Assembly (NCBI RefSeq): GCF_003058465.1
Contig: NZ_CP028901.1
Coordinates: forward strand, 2,418,001 to 2,482,000
Reading direction: 5' to 3'
DNA: 64,000 nt
Origin: Orrella marina
GTDB taxonomy: Bacteria > Pseudomonadota > Gammaproteobacteria > Burkholderiales > Burkholderiaceae_B
The position numbers and the translations under genes were made by a program. Numbering within the stretch: the first letter of the stretch is position 1; the number at the start of each line of letters is the position of its first letter. The notes beneath the pieces were generated by a model that ran no database searches, was not told the DNA's origin, and saw only the letters and a list, made by a program, of their open reading frames with translations. Shown here in pieces: positions 40,727-50,048 of the stretch.

Positions 40727-43666
40727 TCAATGCTCCTTCGAGGAAATCAGGTAGGGGCCGACTGATGTCAGCTTTTCGCAGGTTTCCTCCCACTCGCGCT
40801 CTGGCGTCGAATGCGGCACCAGTCCCGCACCGGCCTGTAGCGACGCACGGCCTGCATCTCGATACGCAGAACGAAGCACCAGGGCCGCATCCAGCGAACC
40901 GTCGCTCTCAGCGATCAGCACGCAGCCACTGTAAAGCCCCCGCGCTCGGCCCTCATGCCTGTTGATGCTTTCCAGTGCTTCCCTCTTCGGGATACCGGAT
41001 GCCGTGACAGCGGGAAACAGCTTCTCGAATGCAGTCCAAGCGCTGGCGCCAGGGGTTAGAACGCCCTTCACATGCGACGCCAGATGCTGCACGCTGCCGC
41101 GCTCCTGGACGGTCATGAACTCGTCCACGACGACAGATTCGGCCTGGCATGCCTGCAGCATCTCCTGGACGGCGAGCTTCACCGAAACCGCATGCTCCGC
41201 GATCTCCTTCACATCCGATTCCAGTTCTTTGCGCAACTGCTGATCTTTCTCCGGCGCACCTGTCAATGCGCGGGTTCCAGCCAAAGGCTGAGTCGCTACG
41301 TTGCCCTCAGCATCAACGGTCACGACGATCTCAGGACTAAAGCCATAGGCCTGGAACTCGCCATCTTTCAAAAGGAATGATCGGACCGGCGTATTGGATT
41401 TGCGCCCGGCGTAGTAACTGGCCACCATATCCACCCCGGACGGAATTTCGACAGCGCGGGAGAGGATGACTTTCTGATACCGACCCTGTCTCATGTCCTG
41501 TACCGCCGAAGCCACGATATCGCGGTACTGCACACTCCCCGTAGAGCGCACGTCCAGAGCGATAGGCGAATCGACTCGTGGAAGCCCGTTCTTTTCGGCC
41601 GCTTCAACGATCGCTACCAGCTGAGGCATTTCTGCGCTGTCCAGCGTACGCAGTTGCACAGTTCCAAGTCGAATGCGGATTTCGCTTTTCGGTATGACGA
41701 TGGTGAGCAAGGGGCCTGCGCTGTGCGGATTTTCCAGGCCATACGTCAGATAGGCGAACTCGAATTCGGCACGGCCATAAGCACGCCAGTTATCGAACGG
41801 GATGTCGGCCAGGGCCTGTTCGATGCTCTCGCTGACAGACGTTGATCGCCACGAATTCCCATCACTGCGGCAAACCGTTCCATCCGAATCTACTGTGATC
41901 CTCATGGCGCATTCCAGACCCAATGTCCATTCGCCGTGACGTTCGTACAAGACGTAGTTGATGGTTTCGTGCCGAATAACTTCGGCCACTTTGACCGCCA
42001 ACTCGAACGGCGGCGCATTCGTTGTCATCGACTCATGCAGGTAACTCGAAGACTTGGCATCCGGAGAAACTGAGGCGCGTTGGAGGGCGACCGCGACCAG
42101 GCGGCGCTTGTCGACCTTCTTGGCCGCGGTCAGGGGCCATTCGAAGATGGTTTCGATCTGATCCGGCACCTTGTAGTCGCTCAAACCACCTTCGCGCAGC
42201 GCCGTCTTGATGTGTAGAGGGTCAATCGTCTGACTACCTTCCGGCTTGATGAAAACGCAGATGCGTTCGCCCAGCAGTTCGTCTGGGACACCGACCGCGG
42301 CGGCGACATGGACGCCGTGAAGCAAACTGATCGCTTCTTCGATCTCGGCCGTAGAGATTTTTTCGCCGCAGCGGTTGATCTGTTCCTTGATGCGACCTTC
42401 CACAATCAGATTGCCATTCGCGTCGCGACGTACCAGGTCGCCGGAACGGTAAAAGCCATCCTCGGTGAAACTGGACGCGTTCTGTACTGGTGCCCGGAAG
42501 TAGCCACGAATCGTGTACGGACCTCGGGTAAGCAACTGCCCGGCTTGACCTTCAGGAACGTCATGGTCGTCCTCATCGACGATTCGAACCTCATCTTTGG
42601 GGGACAAGGGGCGCCCCTGGGTCTGGATGATCGTGTTCAGCGGATCGTCCAGGCGCGTGTAGCACAGCAGCCCCTCGGCCATGCCAAAGACCTGCTGCAA
42701 TTTGCAGCCGATGACATCGACCAGTTGCCGGGCCAATCCCGCCTCCAGACGGGCACCGCCCACCTGTATCAGCTTCAGGCTGGATAGGTCACTATCCTCC
42801 CATTCGCGGCCCTCCACCCACAGCTTGGCCAGCGGCGGCACCAACGCTACATGCGTCACCTTGTACTTCTCGATCAGCGGCATGGCTTCATCGCAACTGG
42901 CAGAGACCGATGTCACGACGGTGCCGCCGCACTGAAAGGTTCCGAGCACACCCGGAGATGCGAGCGTAAAGTTGTGCGCGGCCGGAAGCACCGCCAGGAA
43001 CACCATTTCCCGATCGAATCCACAAAGTCTGGCGGAAGCGGTGAAGTTGTAGAAATAGTCCCCATGGGTGCGGGGAATCAGCTTTGGCATTCCCGTTGTG
43101 CCGCCCGAAAGCAGCAGTACAGCGGTGTCGCGCCCATCCTGCTCGGGCCAGGGGCATGCGGAACCCTTGAGTGCAGTCAGGATCTGGACGTTGCGTGTTT
43201 CGTGCTCGACGTCTCCATCCATTACAACCAACCGGAGGCTCTCATGCCTGGCCTGCATGCGTTGTGCCAGCGTCAGATAGTCATGTTCGCCAACATCATC
43301 GGGAATGAAGTAGGCCGTCGGTTGCGCCAGGGCCATCAATGCATCGATGTCCTGCTCCCGTTGATTGGGCATCGCCATCACGGGGATGACCCCCACACGC
43401 AGGAGCGCGAAGAACGAATAGAAGAAGCCGAAGGTGTTTGGCATATGCACCATGGCATGGTCGCCAGCACGCAGGCCAGCGGCATGCAAGCCGCTGGCAA
43501 TGTGCTCGACACGGTCGTGCAACTGCGCATAGGACAAGCATTGACCCGTCTCATTGATCAGCGCAATTCGGTCGCCGTAGTTGCGTGCCCACTGCGCAAG
43601 ACAATGCCCAAGAGGCATGGGTTTATCGCATGTGCTCATGGGCAATTCGGAAATGTCGGCTTTCAT
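40727..43666 (-). CDS. fused salicyl-AMP ligase / salicylate synthase (YbtE-YbtS fusion)
   Basis: 979 residues from the ATG at 43666, with AAGGAG six bases upstream. Residues ~1-535 are a DhbE/YbtE-type aryl-AMP ligase: LLLSGGTTGMPKLIPRTHG, the A-loop FYRSGDLVRRD, GRIKEQINRCGEKIS, and the catalytic Lys region PLTAAKKVDKRRL. After a short linker, residues ~560-979 are a YbtS/Irp9-type salicylate synthase of the chorismate-utilising family: RYQKVILSRAVEIP, GSVQHLASHVKG, TASGIPKREALESIN, YSGCVLIAESDGS. One chain would convert chorismate to salicylate and then to salicyl-AMP for loading on the HMWP2 aryl carrier. In Yersinia these are two proteins. No frameshift or stop lies at the junction. Confidence 0.9.
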   Translation of the reverse strand: MKADISELPMSTCDKPMPLGHCLAQWARNYGDRIALINETGQCLSYAQLHDRVEHIASGLHAAGLRAGDHAMVHMPNTFGFFYSFFALLRVGVIPVMAMPNQREQDIDALMALAQPTAYFIPDDVGEHDYLTLAQRMQARHESLRLVVMDGDVEHETRNVQILTALKGSACPWPEQDGRDTAVLLLSGGTTGMPKLIPRTHGDYFYNFTASARLCGFDREMVFLAVLPAAHNFTLASPGVLGTFQCGGTVVTSVSASCDEAMPLIEKYKVTHVALVPPLAKLWVEGREWEDSDLSSLKLIQVGGARLEAGLARQLVDVIGCKLQQVFGMAEGLLCYTRLDDPLNTIIQTQGRPLSPKDEVRIVDEDDHDVPEGQAGQLLTRGPYTIRGYFRAPVQNASSFTEDGFYRSGDLVRRDANGNLIVEGRIKEQINRCGEKISTAEIEEAISLLHGVHVAAAVGVPDELLGERICVFIKPEGSQTIDPLHIKTALREGGLSDYKVPDQIETIFEWPLTAAKKVDKRRLVAVALQRASVSPDAKSSSYLHESMTTNAPPFELAVKVAEVIRHETINYVLYERHGEWTLGLECAMRITVDSDGTVCRSDGNSWRSTSVSESIEQALADIPFDNWRAYGRAEFEFAYLTYGLENPHSAGPLLTIVIPKSEIRIRLGTVQLRTLDSAEMPQLVAIVEAAEKNGLPRVDSPIALDVRSTGSVQYRDIVASAVQDMRQGRYQKVILSRAVEIPSGVDMVASYYAGRKSNTPVRSFLLKDGEFQAYGFSPEIVVTVDAEGNVATQPLAGTRALTGAPEKDQQLRKELESDVKEIAEHAVSVKLAVQEMLQACQAESVVVDEFMTVQERGSVQHLASHVKGVLTPGASAWTAFEKLFPAVTASGIPKREALESINRHEGRARGLYSGCVLIAESDGSLDAALVLRSAYRDAGRASLQAGAGLVPHSTPEREWEETCEKLTSVGPYLISSKEH

Positions 43667-43677
43667 CACAATCTCCT

Positions 43678-44463
43678 TTATTTGAAAGCGCACGTCGCTA
43701 AGTGCGCGGAATGCGGTTCAAAACGCCGTCTGATGTGCTCCATAAAGGCTCTCGGGCGACGAGTGACATAAAAGTGTTCGCCAGCGATGGCTACCGGCCC
43801 ATCGACGTCGGATAGCAAGCATCTCCATGCTTCGACTTCCGATCGCCATGCCTCCTGGTCTGCGCTGCCGTAGATCAGCAACGCCGGCGTTTGCAGTCGT
43901 CGGCGTTCCCCCAGTTTCTGGGGATGCCAATAGCTTTCGGTTGCCTTGAAATCCGCCCGCAGCATTGGCATGAACACAGACCACAAGTCCGGCTCGTTCA
44001 ACAGTTCCTGTGCGTTTCCACCAATGGCGACCAATTGCTCAAGGAATGCGCGATCTTCAAGGTGGCTGATGAGGCGCCGGCCATGCAGGTGCGGCGCATG
44101 GCAACCGGACAGAACCAGGCCGAGCGGCGCCGCGCCGCGCTGTTCCAGCCGAACGCAAACCTCGTAGGCCACCTGGGCGCCCATGCTATGACCGGCGACC
44201 ACGAGTTGCTGTTGGGCGATCTGATGTGCGTCGATGGCCATCAGAACCTGATCGGCCAGTTCGGCAATACCTGCCGCGCAGGCCTCGCTCATTCGTTGAT
44301 CGCGTCCGGGATAGACTGCCAACCAGACCTGCCAGCCACAAGGTCGCAGATCGCGCCAGCTGCGGAACGCGCTCGCACTCCCTCCCGCGAAGGGGCACAG
44401 CACGAGATGGATATCCTCTGCGCAGGGTTCGCTTGTTGCGCACAACGGCATCAGGTCAGCCAT
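43678..44463 (-). CDS. irp4: type II thioesterase of the siderophore operon
   Basis: 261 residues of the alpha/beta-hydrolase fold: LVLCPFAGGSASAFRSWRD at the start, nucleophile elbow VVAGHSMGAQVAYEV with the active Ser, and a late His in IAGEHFYVTRR. It matches YbtT/PchC-type editing thioesterases that remove wrong acyl groups from carrier domains. It overlaps the imine reductase gene by 8 bp and is followed after 11 bp by the salicylate enzyme. Confidence 0.9.
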   Translation of the reverse strand: MADLMPLCATSEPCAEDIHLVLCPFAGGSASAFRSWRDLRPCGWQVWLAVYPGRDQRMSEACAAGIAELADQVLMAIDAHQIAQQQLVVAGHSMGAQVAYEVCVRLEQRGAAPLGLVLSGCHAPHLHGRRLISHLEDRAFLEQLVAIGGNAQELLNEPDLWSVFMPMLRADFKATESYWHPQKLGERRRLQTPALLIYGSADQEAWRSEVEAWRCLLSDVDGPVAIAGEHFYVTRRPRAFMEHIRRRFEPHSAHLATCAFK

Positions 44464-45589
44464 CCGTGCCTCCTGCGCTTCCGTGATCCGTCTGCGCCCC
44501 GTCCCAGGTCACGACTTGGGGTGGCGACAGGCGTCGCTCGGCTGCAGGCGGAACAACGCGCAGGACGTCGAGCCAAAGACGCGCCAGAGCCAACTGGTAT
44601 GCGGGATCGAATCCCGTCGGTACGCGCTCGCCGTCCAGAACCCGGCAGAAGTTCTGCAGAACGCCGGCAACGCCAACGGCGCCATCGACCTCAAAGGCAT
44701 CCCGCCAGGTGGCGGGCGCATCGTGCAGCACCTCGCAGGTCGGACGCGCATAGACGGCCTCGTCCGGGGCATAGCGATACATCGTGCGCTCCTGGCTGTC
44801 GTGTTGCGCGTCGTGGAAATGACCTGTCCACAGCACCGGCCCGTAGCTTGCTTCCAGCGTGAGATAGCCCGCAGGCCACATCAGACTGGCCTGGTGCATC
44901 ACCAGGCTGTGCATGTCGGGATCGGACGGATCGAGAAAGGCTTGCAAGCGCAGTACCGCCCGGCATCCATCCGGCAGCGCCAGGCTCACGGGCACGAAGT
45001 GCGAGTCGGCGCCCTCCAGCGTCTGAACCTGTACTTGACTGCCATCAGGGATACCGCAGGCTTGCAGCAGCAGATCCAGCGTGGAGTACAACAACTGGCG
45101 ACTGGTCGTCAGATGCGCCGCGCATGGCATCTCGTCGCCAAGGAGCTGCATGACATGGGTTGCCCGGTCTATCCAGCAACGGCCCGCCGGCAGGTGCGGA
45201 TAGAAGCTGTTGACCCAGTACCGCAGCCCACGCTGTTCGGCGAGTTTCTGGAGCCGTTCGACATCATCGGGATGCAAGGGGTGTTCCTGCACCACATGAA
45301 TGCCACGGTTCAACAGTTCAGCAGCCAGTTGACTGCCTTCGCCCTGGGCTACCGTGGATCGAACCACCACGCAGGCAATGTCGATGTCTTCGGGAAGCTG
45401 CTCCAGATGGGTGTAGAGCGGGACGCCAAAGTCGTGCACCAGTTGCTGCGATCTTCGGCTGCCTCGGGCCAGCAGGCCTGCCAACTGGAGGCCTGGCCGG
45501 GACTGAAGGAAGGCATTGAGATACACCTCGCCGAACTTCGCGCCGACGACCAATACGCGCCGGCTCTTGCTGGATTTGAACCGGATCAT
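44456..45589 (-). CDS. irp3: thiazolinyl imine reductase (YbtU/Irp3/PchG-like)
   Basis: 377 residues from the ATG at 45589, which overlaps the HMWP1 stop (ATGA). The Rossmann start is RVLVVGAKFGEVYLNAF, characteristic of this Gfo/Idh-related family, and VVQEHPLHPDDVERL and YWVNSFYPHLPAGR follow as in Irp3. It reduces one thiazoline ring of the siderophore to thiazolidine with NADPH while the intermediate is bound to the synthetase. An in-frame ATG at 45625 would only add residues overlapping HMWP1. Confidence 0.92.
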   Translation of the reverse strand: MIRFKSSKSRRVLVVGAKFGEVYLNAFLQSRPGLQLAGLLARGSRRSQQLVHDFGVPLYTHLEQLPEDIDIACVVVRSTVAQGEGSQLAAELLNRGIHVVQEHPLHPDDVERLQKLAEQRGLRYWVNSFYPHLPAGRCWIDRATHVMQLLGDEMPCAAHLTTSRQLLYSTLDLLLQACGIPDGSQVQVQTLEGADSHFVPVSLALPDGCRAVLRLQAFLDPSDPDMHSLVMHQASLMWPAGYLTLEASYGPVLWTGHFHDAQHDSQERTMYRYAPDEAVYARPTCEVLHDAPATWRDAFEVDGAVGVAGVLQNFCRVLDGERVPTGFDPAYQLALARLWLDVLRVVPPAAERRLSPPQVVTWDGAQTDHGSAGGTDG

Positions 45590-48500
45590 TTCGTAGACTC
45601 CGTGGAATTCGTGCTGGAGAACCACCGCTGAACATCGCCTGCCAGCGCAATGGCAATATCCGCATCAGCCATGAGTTGCCAGTGCGTGGCCGTCACGGTC
45701 AGGGTCTGCGCGTGTGCCTTCCAAGCCGACCATTCGCGCACCGCCGTCGTCCAGTGAGCGGGATGACGGTCTGCCTCGATCCACAAGACGGGATCCGGAA
45801 TGGATCGCCCGATATGGTGCTCCGCCAGCAGGTTCAGCAGCCGGAAAATGCGCGTCAGCCACTGACGCGCATTTTCCGTGGGCATTGCCTGAGCGATGAC
45901 GCCCGCCTGAACTGCACCGACAACGAACGCTTCGATGCGGGCCGATTCGTCCAGTGCTTCCCAGTTTTCTGGCAGAACGATCTGGTGTTCGCCGGCTAGC
46001 ATCACCATCAATGCGGACAGATCCTCGACCGCGAAGTCAGCCCCGTACACCGGGTCTATCAACACCAGGCGAACGGCCTTGCCGCGACCATGCAGCATGC
46101 GTGCGACCTCGGCAGCGACTGCGGCGCCGTAGGACCATCCCACCAGGATGTGTGGCTCCCGGCCGAGTTTCGTCCTCATCGCGTGCAGGTAGCCAGAGGC
46201 CAGAGCCTGAAGGCTGTCGACTTCGATCTGTTCCGGAGCCTGCAAGCCCCACACCTGGGCATCCAATGCTTCGGCAAACGACATGTACGAAGCCACGCCG
46301 CCGTCTGAAGCGTGAAAGACGAACACGCGTTCGTGCGTATGCCCTTGCGTCAAGGGTACGAGAACATTTTTCATATCCGGGCTCCTGATTCCTTCGAGCG
46401 TGCCGCAGAACGCCGCCAAGGTGCGATGGGCGAACAGCGCCTGCAGGCTGGCGCCCGCAACGCCCATGCGGTTGAGCTGGGCAATGACCCGCGTAGCGAT
46501 CAGGCTGTCGGCGCCGCTATGGAAGAAGTCACTTTCCGGGCTGACCGGCCTGCCGAGGAAGGCCTGCCATACCTGCGCGACGCTATTGATCAGCGCATCG
46601 TCCGATGCTTCGCGGGCGTTGGACGATATGGCCGCGCCATCGACCACTGGCTGCGTGCTCGTCGCGGGTACGGCCGCGGCCAAGGCCCGCGCGCCTGCAG
46701 AGGCATCGACGGCGAACATGTGCTGAGGCTCGCTTTGTCGCACTTCGACATCCGGCAACGTCTTACCAAAATGCCGCACCAGCGACTGCCTGATCGCCTG
46801 GCAATCGACGTGGGCGGCGCGTACCAGGCGGGCCACGATCACATGCTGATGGATGGGAGAGTCCGCGGTTTCCGGCCAGGCCAGTTCGAGCGAGAAGCCG
46901 CTACCTTGCAACGCCTCGCACCACTGGGCCAGATTCAGCATGGCCCGGTCGTCGATGATCCGGTGATCCTGGTAGTTGCCCAGCCCTTCGATGAAGCCCA
47001 CGCTGGCCATCTGCAACAGGCTGTCCCGGTGAGTGGCCTCGATCAGCACCAGACGTGCGCCTGGCTTCATCAGGCTGCCGATACGGCGCAGCGACCGTAC
47101 GACGTGGCTGGCGTCGTGCATGACCTGTGCGGCAACCACGAGGTCGTGGCTTTCGGCCGGGTACGTCGCATAGTCAATCGGCTGATTGATGTCGAAAATG
47201 CTGTAGGTCAGTTCGTCGTGCCCAGCGAATCGCTTGCGGGCTTCATCCAGGAAGAGCGTCGAGACATCGGTGAAGTGATAGGTTTCCAGGTGGTCGCCAA
47301 GTGCTTCCAGCACGGTGCCCGTGGTGGCTCCGGTGCCGGCACCAACCTCCATGACGCGCAGGCGGCGCTCCGGCCGGGCCGACTGACCCAGCCTCTGCAT
47401 AATATGCGCCACGTTGCGAATCACGCATTGCGCAGCCGGGTTCTCCGCATAAAGTGCTCGCGTGATCGCGTAGTCATCGACAAAGAACAGTTCCAGGGCC
47501 GAGCAAGTGCCTTGCAGCAATTGCTCATGCCGCTCCACGTTGCGGTCCAGGTAGTGAGCCAGCGTGTCGCCCCAGGCGCTGGGCGGCATGGCTGGCGGGG
47601 CCGGCATGTCATTCAAGGGCCGCAGGCACATGAAGTTCCCATCGTCCTGGCTCAGCCAGCCCACCGTCGTCAGCGCCCGAAGCCATTGGCGCACGATGCG
47701 CTCGAACTGCGGCAGCACTTGCAGGCATCGGTAGATGGCATCCAGTGCCACCGCCTGGCGTTCCTGCACGAACAGGCCATGGTTCGCCAGGGTGCTGGCA
47801 ATGCCGTGCAGCGCACGGGTTTCCAACGCCTGCCACACCGCATCGAAGTGGCTCTGCTCGGCTGGCTCCAGGCCAGCCAATTCCGGCAGAACCCCCAGGT
47901 CAGGCTCCGTGAAACCGGCCGGGTCGTAGCTGCGAGGTTTCGCCACCACCTTGACCAGCAGATTTCCGCCAACGCCATCGTGCTGGGCATCGGCCTGAAA
48001 GACGCCCTGCTGCCGGAGTGCGACGGCCTCGATTTCTCTCGGATCGACTTGGCTTGCGGCCGCGAACCACGCGTAACGCGCGAAAGGCAGAGGCTCACCT
48101 TGCCCCTCGGGGTGTTTCCATATTCCGGGCTCTTGCATACGCTGGGGAGCGCTCGCCACCGCTTTCAATATGGCATGAAAATCCCTGAACATGGCCTGTG
48201 CGGCGCCTTCGGCCAACACCTCGTCCATGCAATACCAGCTGAACACCAGCTCACCGCCGATCTCCATGACCTGGTGATCCAGCCACACCTGTGGGGTCTG
48301 CGTGAACACATGCACGGGGTCGCCCAGCAGGCTGGTCATGGCCTGATCGATGTCTAGCCCATCCAGCGTCATGCCCAGCATGCTGGTGAATACCACCGGC
48401 ATCAGCGGCTGATGCGATTGCCCACGAATGCGGCCAAGCTCCCGCAGCAGTTCGACGCCATTCACCTGGCTGTGTGCCAGGTGCTGGCGCAAGCGCCGCT

Positions 48501-48729
48501 GGGTTCGCTCGATGCGCTTGCGCAGGGTGCGGGATTCATCGCCCAGATCGAAATCGACCAGCAGTACAGAGGTAAAGTCGCCAATCAACTGGCTCATCTG
48601 CGGATGCACGGGACGCCGATTGAAGAAGGTGAGGTTCAAGGTGAAGTTAGGCCAGCGCGCCCAGCGCTCCAGCGTCACGGCGAACAGCGTCATCAACGCA
48701 GCCGAAGGGGTCACCCCCAGGATCGCCAT
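45586..48729 (-). CDS. irp1: HMWP1-like synthetase, C-terminal segment (Cy3 end, MT, PCP, TE)
   Basis: 1047 codons in a frame different from the preceding segment. It opens in the middle of a heterocyclisation domain (VTPSAALMTLFAVTLERW, FTLNLTFFNRRPVHPQ). An SAM methyltransferase follows with VMEVGAGTGATTGTVLEAL, then a peptidyl carrier with SGADSLIATR and a type I thioesterase with ILVGWSYGAAVAAEV. This is exactly the end of Yersinia HMWP1. The apparent ATG is probably not a true start: the AAGGAGG before it has no spacing, and one extra base in the CCCCC run at 48714-48718 would join it to the upstream segment. The thioesterase would release the finished siderophore. Confidence 0.85.
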   Translation of the reverse strand: MAILGVTPSAALMTLFAVTLERWARWPNFTLNLTFFNRRPVHPQMSQLIGDFTSVLLVDFDLGDESRTLRKRIERTQRRLRQHLAHSQVNGVELLRELGRIRGQSHQPLMPVVFTSMLGMTLDGLDIDQAMTSLLGDPVHVFTQTPQVWLDHQVMEIGGELVFSWYCMDEVLAEGAAQAMFRDFHAILKAVASAPQRMQEPGIWKHPEGQGEPLPFARYAWFAAASQVDPREIEAVALRQQGVFQADAQHDGVGGNLLVKVVAKPRSYDPAGFTEPDLGVLPELAGLEPAEQSHFDAVWQALETRALHGIASTLANHGLFVQERQAVALDAIYRCLQVLPQFERIVRQWLRALTTVGWLSQDDGNFMCLRPLNDMPAPPAMPPSAWGDTLAHYLDRNVERHEQLLQGTCSALELFFVDDYAITRALYAENPAAQCVIRNVAHIMQRLGQSARPERRLRVMEVGAGTGATTGTVLEALGDHLETYHFTDVSTLFLDEARKRFAGHDELTYSIFDINQPIDYATYPAESHDLVVAAQVMHDASHVVRSLRRIGSLMKPGARLVLIEATHRDSLLQMASVGFIEGLGNYQDHRIIDDRAMLNLAQWCEALQGSGFSLELAWPETADSPIHQHVIVARLVRAAHVDCQAIRQSLVRHFGKTLPDVEVRQSEPQHMFAVDASAGARALAAAVPATSTQPVVDGAAISSNAREASDDALINSVAQVWQAFLGRPVSPESDFFHSGADSLIATRVIAQLNRMGVAGASLQALFAHRTLAAFCGTLEGIRSPDMKNVLVPLTQGHTHERVFVFHASDGGVASYMSFAEALDAQVWGLQAPEQIEVDSLQALASGYLHAMRTKLGREPHILVGWSYGAAVAAEVARMLHGRGKAVRLVLIDPVYGADFAVEDLSALMVMLAGEHQIVLPENWEALDESARIEAFVVGAVQAGVIAQAMPTENARQWLTRIFRLLNLLAEHHIGRSIPDPVLWIEADRHPAHWTTAVREWSAWKAHAQTLTVTATHWQLMADADIAIALAGDVQRWFSSTNSTESTK

Positions 48730-50048
48730 TCCTCCTTCAAGGTCGTCCAGCTCTGGCGATCCAGGGTCGCCTGATAGGTCGTGAAACTGGGCTGATAGCC
48801 GTCCGGATCGCCATTGGACTGCGGCAAACTCGGCGCAGGCGGAAGCTCAGCCAGCAAGTCCTGCCAGTAGCACCAGGACCTGAGCCAATCCTCGGTCTGG
48901 CGACGTGCCTGTTCACCGAGCACGTAGTCGCGGAAGGTGATCTGCAACGGATCCGGACTGCCACCACGGTAGAACGCCGCCAAGTCGTCCATCATTACCT
49001 TGAAGCTCTGCACGTCGAACAGTAGTAGATCCAGATTCATGTGCAGCCGGTAGCGTTCGCCATCCAGCTCCGAAGCGATCAGCTCGAACAGCGGCCAACG
49101 CTCTGCCGGCAGCACACGATAGGACAGCTCTTGCCGGGTTTGCGCCAGCGCCCGTTCCTGTTCGTCGGCGGAAAGTGCGGACAGGCTGCTGCGCTCGATA
49201 CGGTACTCGGGGACATGTTCCAGAATCCGCTGCTGACCATCGTCGCCAATCACCATGCGAAGCATGTCGTGACGCTGTATCAGGGCATTCCAGGCCTGCT
49301 CAAAACGCTTCAGGTCGAACTGGTCATGGCGCAGGTCCCACTCGAACAACACATGGCAGGCCACGCCGCCGTAGTCGATCAGGCTGGTGCGTCCCAACCA
49401 GTACGCATGCTGGATCGGCGTCAGCGGGAATGGCTGGAAGCGACCGGCTGCATCGTGAAGCAGCCGCGTCGGTTGCGACGGCCCCTCGGTAGCTTGCGCC
49501 GCTTGCCTGGAGATCAATCGGCTCAGGCCTGCGATAGTCATCTCCCGATAGGCTTGTTCGGCGTCGAGGCGTACCCCGAGGCGGCGCTGGATGGTGCTGC
49601 TCAGTTCCAGGAACAACAGCGAATCCAGCCCCAATTGCACCAGATCGCGTTTGGCCGAGAGCCGAGATGAGTCATCCAGCCTCAGTTGAGCCGCGATCTG
49701 CGCTGCCAACCACTGCTCCACCGTGCCGGCATCTGCCAGCTTGTCCGCCGACAGGTCCGGGGCCTGCGCTTGCACGGCCTTGGCGGGCTTGCCTGCCACC
49801 GGCACCGCAGGCTGCCGCGCCGTCTCACGCTGGAGGCCCAGCAACTGCTTGCGGCCATCATCCAGATGCTCGGTCAACACCCTCATCGCCAGGCGATAGG
49901 GAGTCCCGCGCGACAGTGCCTGCTCCAGATGCCAAAGGCCTTCGGCATCACTCAGTACCCCCATGCCGTCCTGCGCGAGAGCTGCCTGCAATGCTTCGTC
50001 AGCTGCACGTCCGGTTTCGCCCCAGGCGCCCCAGCCGATGGAAATCAC
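48711..50048 (-). CDS. irp1: HMWP1-like synthetase, middle segment (KR end, ACP, Cy3 start)
   Basis: 445 codons bounded by frameshifts on both sides. It begins at a GTG inside the ketoreductase tail (ISIGWGAWGETGRAADEAL) and contains an acyl carrier with LVQLGLDSLLFLEL. The first part of a heterocyclisation domain follows (FPLTPIQHAYWLGR, with the cyclisation motif DLLLFDVQS). It ends at LKEEWRSWG, where an uninterrupted Cy domain would continue GVTPSAAL, which is how the next segment begins. On its own it could not be a working protein. Confidence 0.85.
   Translation of the reverse strand: MISIGWGAWGETGRAADEALQAALAQDGMGVLSDAEGLWHLEQALSRGTPYRLAMRVLTEHLDDGRKQLLGLQRETARQPAVPVAGKPAKAVQAQAPDLSADKLADAGTVEQWLAAQIAAQLRLDDSSRLSAKRDLVQLGLDSLLFLELSSTIQRRLGVRLDAEQAYREMTIAGLSRLISRQAAQATEGPSQPTRLLHDAAGRFQPFPLTPIQHAYWLGRTSLIDYGGVACHVLFEWDLRHDQFDLKRFEQAWNALIQRHDMLRMVIGDDGQQRILEHVPEYRIERSSLSALSADEQERALAQTRQELSYRVLPAERWPLFELIASELDGERYRLHMNLDLLLFDVQSFKVMMDDLAAFYRGGSPDPLQITFRDYVLGEQARRQTEDWLRSWCYWQDLLAELPPAPSLPQSNGDPDGYQPSFTTYQATLDRQSWTTLKEEWRSWG

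Noticed and set aside
48723..48735. AAGGAGGAATGG read as a real ribosome site and start for the last HMWP1 segment
   Set aside because: There is no spacing between the Shine-Dalgarno sequence and the ATG, and the start falls in the middle of a Cy domain; a missing base is simpler.
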